From: JBFHNV01 sp965365655
Lineage (GTDB): Bacteria; Pseudomonadota; Gammaproteobacteria; HK1
DNA length: 48,478 nucleotides
Reading direction: 5' to 3'
Assembly: GCA_965365655.1 (NCBI GenBank)
Contig: CBDUCN010000005.1
Coordinates: 1 to 48,478 of the forward strand
The notes under the pieces are model-generated. The model was given only the letters and a program-made list of their open reading frames with translations. It searched no databases and was not told where the DNA came from. The position numbers and the translations under genes are program-made. Of this stretch, positions 46,213 through 48,478 are shown in pieces; the stretch's first letter is position 1; each line of letters begins with the position of its first letter.

Positions 46213-47298
46213 ATGAAGCTCAGCTCACTGGCCGTGCAGGGGCTCAGGGTCATCGAGGACCTGACTCTGGACGTCGATGCGGATCTGGTGCTGATCACCG
46301 GACCCAACGGCAGCGGAAAGACCAGCATCCTGGAGGCGATTCACCTGCTCGGCACGGGACGCTCGTTCCGGGCGCGCTCGGTCCAGGACGTGGTCGCGCG
46401 TGGGGCGGAACGGCTGCTGGTGCGAGGGCTGGTGGTCGACGATTCCGGCGGCGAGAGCCGCGTCGGAGTCGAGAAGCCGCGGCGCGGGGACGCGCGGATG
46501 CGGATTGCCGGCGAGGACGTGCGAACGGCGTCCCGCCTGGCGCGACATCTGCCGCTGGTCGTGATCACGCCCGAGAGCCAGCGGCTGCTGAGCGACGGCG
46601 CGGAGGTGCGCAGGCGGCTGCTGGACTGGTTGTTGTTCCACGTGGAACCGACCTACCAGGACTGTCACTCGCGCTACCGACGGGCACTGCGCCAGCGCAA
46701 CGCGGCGCTGCGCCGCGACGACACCACCGCAGCACAGCGCTCCGCCTGGTGCGCGGAGATGGCGCAGGCCGGCGAGGCTCTGCACCGGGTTCGCGAGCGG
46801 GGGTTGCAGAGCGCGCTCGGCCTGCTGGAGGCTGCGCTGGAGGAGCTCTCGGGTCTGCCGATCACGCTGCGCTTCGAGCCCGGGTGGGACGTCGAACAGG
46901 ATCTGGAGCCGCTGCTGCAGCGCGAGTGGGGCGCCGATGCGTTGCGCGGCTTCTCACGGCTCGGCCCGCACCGCTGTGACCTGCAGATCCGGGTCGAGAA
47001 TCGCCCGGCGCAGCACGTCGTGTCGCGAGGCGAGGGCAAGGTGCTCGCCATGGCGGTGATGGTCGGCTTCGCGCGCGTGCTGGCAACCAGCAGCGGGCGC
47101 CGGCCGCTCGTGCTGGTGGACGAGCTGGCGTCCGAGCTCGATGCGTCGAACCGAACGCGGCTGTCGTTGGCGCTGAAGGACCTTGGCCTGCAGACGCTGG
47201 TGACCGCGGTGAGCGAGCGGCTGGTGGAGACCGCCGGATGGACGCGCGTGACGGGCTACCGGATGGAGCAGGGAAAGGCGGCCCGAATGCTACAATAG
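46213..47298 (+). CDS. recF: DNA replication/repair protein RecF
   Basis: 361 residues. An SMC-like ATPase that loads RecA at gaps through RecFOR. Walker A is ITGPNGSGKTS near residue 30, followed by LEAIHLLGTGRSFRA. The signature region reads VVSRGEGKVLAMAVMVGFAR, where many RecF proteins have SRGQ. Walker B is LVLVDELASELD. The central helical arm includes LLDWLLFHVEPTYQD and RYRRALRQRNAALR. Its stop codon lies 26 bases before the gyrB start, so the two are likely co-transcribed in the dnaA-dnaN-recF-gyrB order. Confidence 0.95.
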   Translation: MKLSSLAVQGLRVIEDLTLDVDADLVLITGPNGSGKTSILEAIHLLGTGRSFRARSVQDVVARGAERLLVRGLVVDDSGGESRVGVEKPRRGDARMRIAGEDVRTASRLARHLPLVVITPESQRLLSDGAEVRRRLLDWLLFHVEPTYQDCHSRYRRALRQRNAALRRDDTTAAQRSAWCAEMAQAGEALHRVRERGLQSALGLLEAALEELSGLPITLRFEPGWDVEQDLEPLLQREWGADALRGFSRLGPHRCDLQIRVENRPAQHVVSRGEGKVLAMAVMVGFARVLATSSGRRPLVLVDELASELDASNRTRLSLALKDLGLQTLVTAVSERLVETAGWTRVTGYRMEQGKAARMLQ

Positions 47299-47324
47299 TG
47301 CGCTTTCCCCGACAGGACCCGCCT

Positions 47325-48478
47325 GTGAGCAGCAGCGCCTACGACTCCTCGAAGATCCGCGTTCTCAAGGGCCTGGACGCCGTGCGCAAGCGGCCGGGCA
47401 TGTACATCGGAGACACCGACGACGGGACCGGCCTGCACCACATGGTGTTCGAGGTGGTCGACAACTCGGTCGACGAAGCGCTCGCAGGCTACTGCTCCGA
47501 GATCGAGGTTCTGGTGCACGCCGACGAGTCGGTGACGGTCAAGGACAACGGCCGCGGGATTCCGGTGGACGTGCACAAGGAGGAGGGCCGTCCCGCCGCC
47601 GAGGTCATCATGACCGTGCTCCACGCGGGCGGGAAGTTCGACGACAACTCGTACAAGGTCTCCGGCGGTCTGCACGGGGTCGGCGTGTCGGTCGTGAATG
47701 CGCTGTCCGAGAAGCTGGTGATGACCATTCACCGCGACGGCCGGCGCTACCGCCAGGAGTACCGGGACGGCGTTCCGGTGACCGGTCTGGAGGACGTGGG
47801 GCCGGCGGAGGGGTCCGGCACCGAGATCACGTTCCATCCATCGCCAGCGACCTTCACGAACATCGAGTTCCACTACGACATCCTCGCGCGGCGCCTGCGC
47901 GAGCTGTCGTTCCTGAATTCAGGGGTGCGGATCCGGCTGCTTGACGAGCGCACCGGCAAGCACGACACCTTCCAGTACGACGGGGGCATCCGGGCCTTCG
48001 TCGAGCACCTGAACAAGAACAAGACGCCTCTGCACGACACGGTGCTCCACTTCACGGCCGAGCGCGGGAACCTCACGGTGGAGGTCGCGATGCAGTGGAA
48101 CGACTCCTACCAGGAGAACATCTTCTGCTTCACGAACAACATCCCGCAGCGTGACGGTGGCACACACCTGGCCGGGTTCCGCGCGGCGCTGACGCGCACC
48201 CTGAACCAGTACATGGATGCCACGGGCGTGCTGCAGAAGGCGAAGGTGGAGCCCTCCGGGGACGATGTCCGGGAGGGACTGACCGCGGTGCTGTCGGTGA
48301 AGGTGCCGGATCCGAAGTTCTCGTCGCAGACCAAGGACAAGCTGGTGTCGTCGGAGGTCAAGCCGGCTGTGGAGAGCAGTGTCGGCGAGAAGCTCGGCGA
48401 ATTCCTGCTCGAGCGCCCGATGGAAGCGCGCGGGATCACCGCGAAGATCGTCGAGGCGGCGCGTGCCCGCGAGGCGGC
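47325..48478 (+). CDS. gyrB: DNA gyrase subunit B, N-terminal part (runs off window)
   Basis: Translated by hand from the GTG at 47325, which has AGGA (47314-47317) 7 bases upstream and matches the family N-terminus (YDSSKIRVLKGLDAVRKRPG). An in-frame GTG at 47298 overlapping the recF stop is less likely. The GHKL ATPase domain is clear: VVDNSVDEALAGYC, DNGRGIPVDVHKEEGRPAAE, VSGGLHGVGVSVVNALS, then the transducer region up to about residue 384 (TAVLSVKVPDPKFSSQTKDK). The TOPRIM and C-terminal parts of a usual ~800-residue subunit lie beyond base 48478. Confidence 0.97.
   Translation, partial: MSSSAYDSSKIRVLKGLDAVRKRPGMYIGDTDDGTGLHHMVFEVVDNSVDEALAGYCSEIEVLVHADESVTVKDNGRGIPVDVHKEEGRPAAEVIMTVLHAGGKFDDNSYKVSGGLHGVGVSVVNALSEKLVMTIHRDGRRYRQEYRDGVPVTGLEDVGPAEGSGTEITFHPSPATFTNIEFHYDILARRLRELSFLNSGVRIRLLDERTGKHDTFQYDGGIRAFVEHLNKNKTPLHDTVLHFTAERGNLTVEVAMQWNDSYQENIFCFTNNIPQRDGGTHLAGFRAALTRTLNQYMDATGVLQKAKVEPSGDDVREGLTAVLSVKVPDPKFSSQTKDKLVSSEVKPAVESSVGEKLGEFLLERPMEARGITAKIVEAARAREA

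Overview
The window looks like a chromosomal segment of a high-GC proteobacterium, most likely a gammaproteobacterium. The inference rests on the rpmH-rnpA-yidC-mnmE run facing a dnaA-dnaN-recF-gyrB run, on glnE beside msbA and LPS-core genes, and on strongly G/C-ending codons. The species cannot be named from sequence alone. No tRNA, rRNA, insertion sequence, prophage or CRISPR array was recognised.

Layout. 1-1.1 kb: 3' end of groEL with a textbook terminator. 1.2-1.75 kb: a small secreted unknown. 1.8-6.7 kb: a tripartite TRAP transporter (dctP-dctQ-dctM, minus strand), a GntR/FCD regulator, and a divergent Asp/Glu-racemase-superfamily enzyme whose active-site pattern (Gly78/Cys189) resembles arylmalonate decarboxylase. 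This looks like a regulated uptake-and-catabolism module. 6.9-10.4 kb: four exported proteins (glycine-zipper protein, barrel-like protein, DUF3300, DUF2950).

10.5-24.1 kb is the most unusual part. Seven co-directional, tightly spaced genes follow a sigma-28 (FliA)-like promoter. They encode a receiver-PAS-GGDEF-EAL c-di-GMP protein, a Cache hybrid histidine kinase with two receivers and an HPt domain, a diaminopimelate-epimerase-like racemase, an MFS transporter fused to an N-terminal extracytoplasmic sensor-like region, a 536-residue protein I do not recognise, and two paralogous periplasmic binding proteins with no ABC permease or ATPase. A strong GC hairpin closes the run. It may be an undescribed system coupling sensing or export of an unusual (perhaps D-) amino-acid metabolite to c-di-GMP and motility.

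24.3-39.4 kb: glnE, a zf-CHCC protein, msbA, and two converging LPS-type clusters. The plus-strand cluster holds an ELM1-like protein, a GT4, a methyltransferase and a CgeB-like GT. The minus-strand cluster runs rmlC, rmlD, an LpxL-type acyltransferase, a GT9 heptosyltransferase and two more GTs. Many genes are translationally coupled by ATGA, GTGA or TGATG overlaps.

39.5-48.5 kb: the origin region, with mnmE, yidC, rnpA and rpmH (minus strand), then dnaA, a dnaA-dnaN spacer with DnaA boxes and an AT-rich stretch (candidate oriC), dnaN, recF and the 5' part of gyrB. rnpA has no ATG/GTG/TTG start ahead of its conserved N-terminus and may start at a CTG overlapping the rpmH stop.
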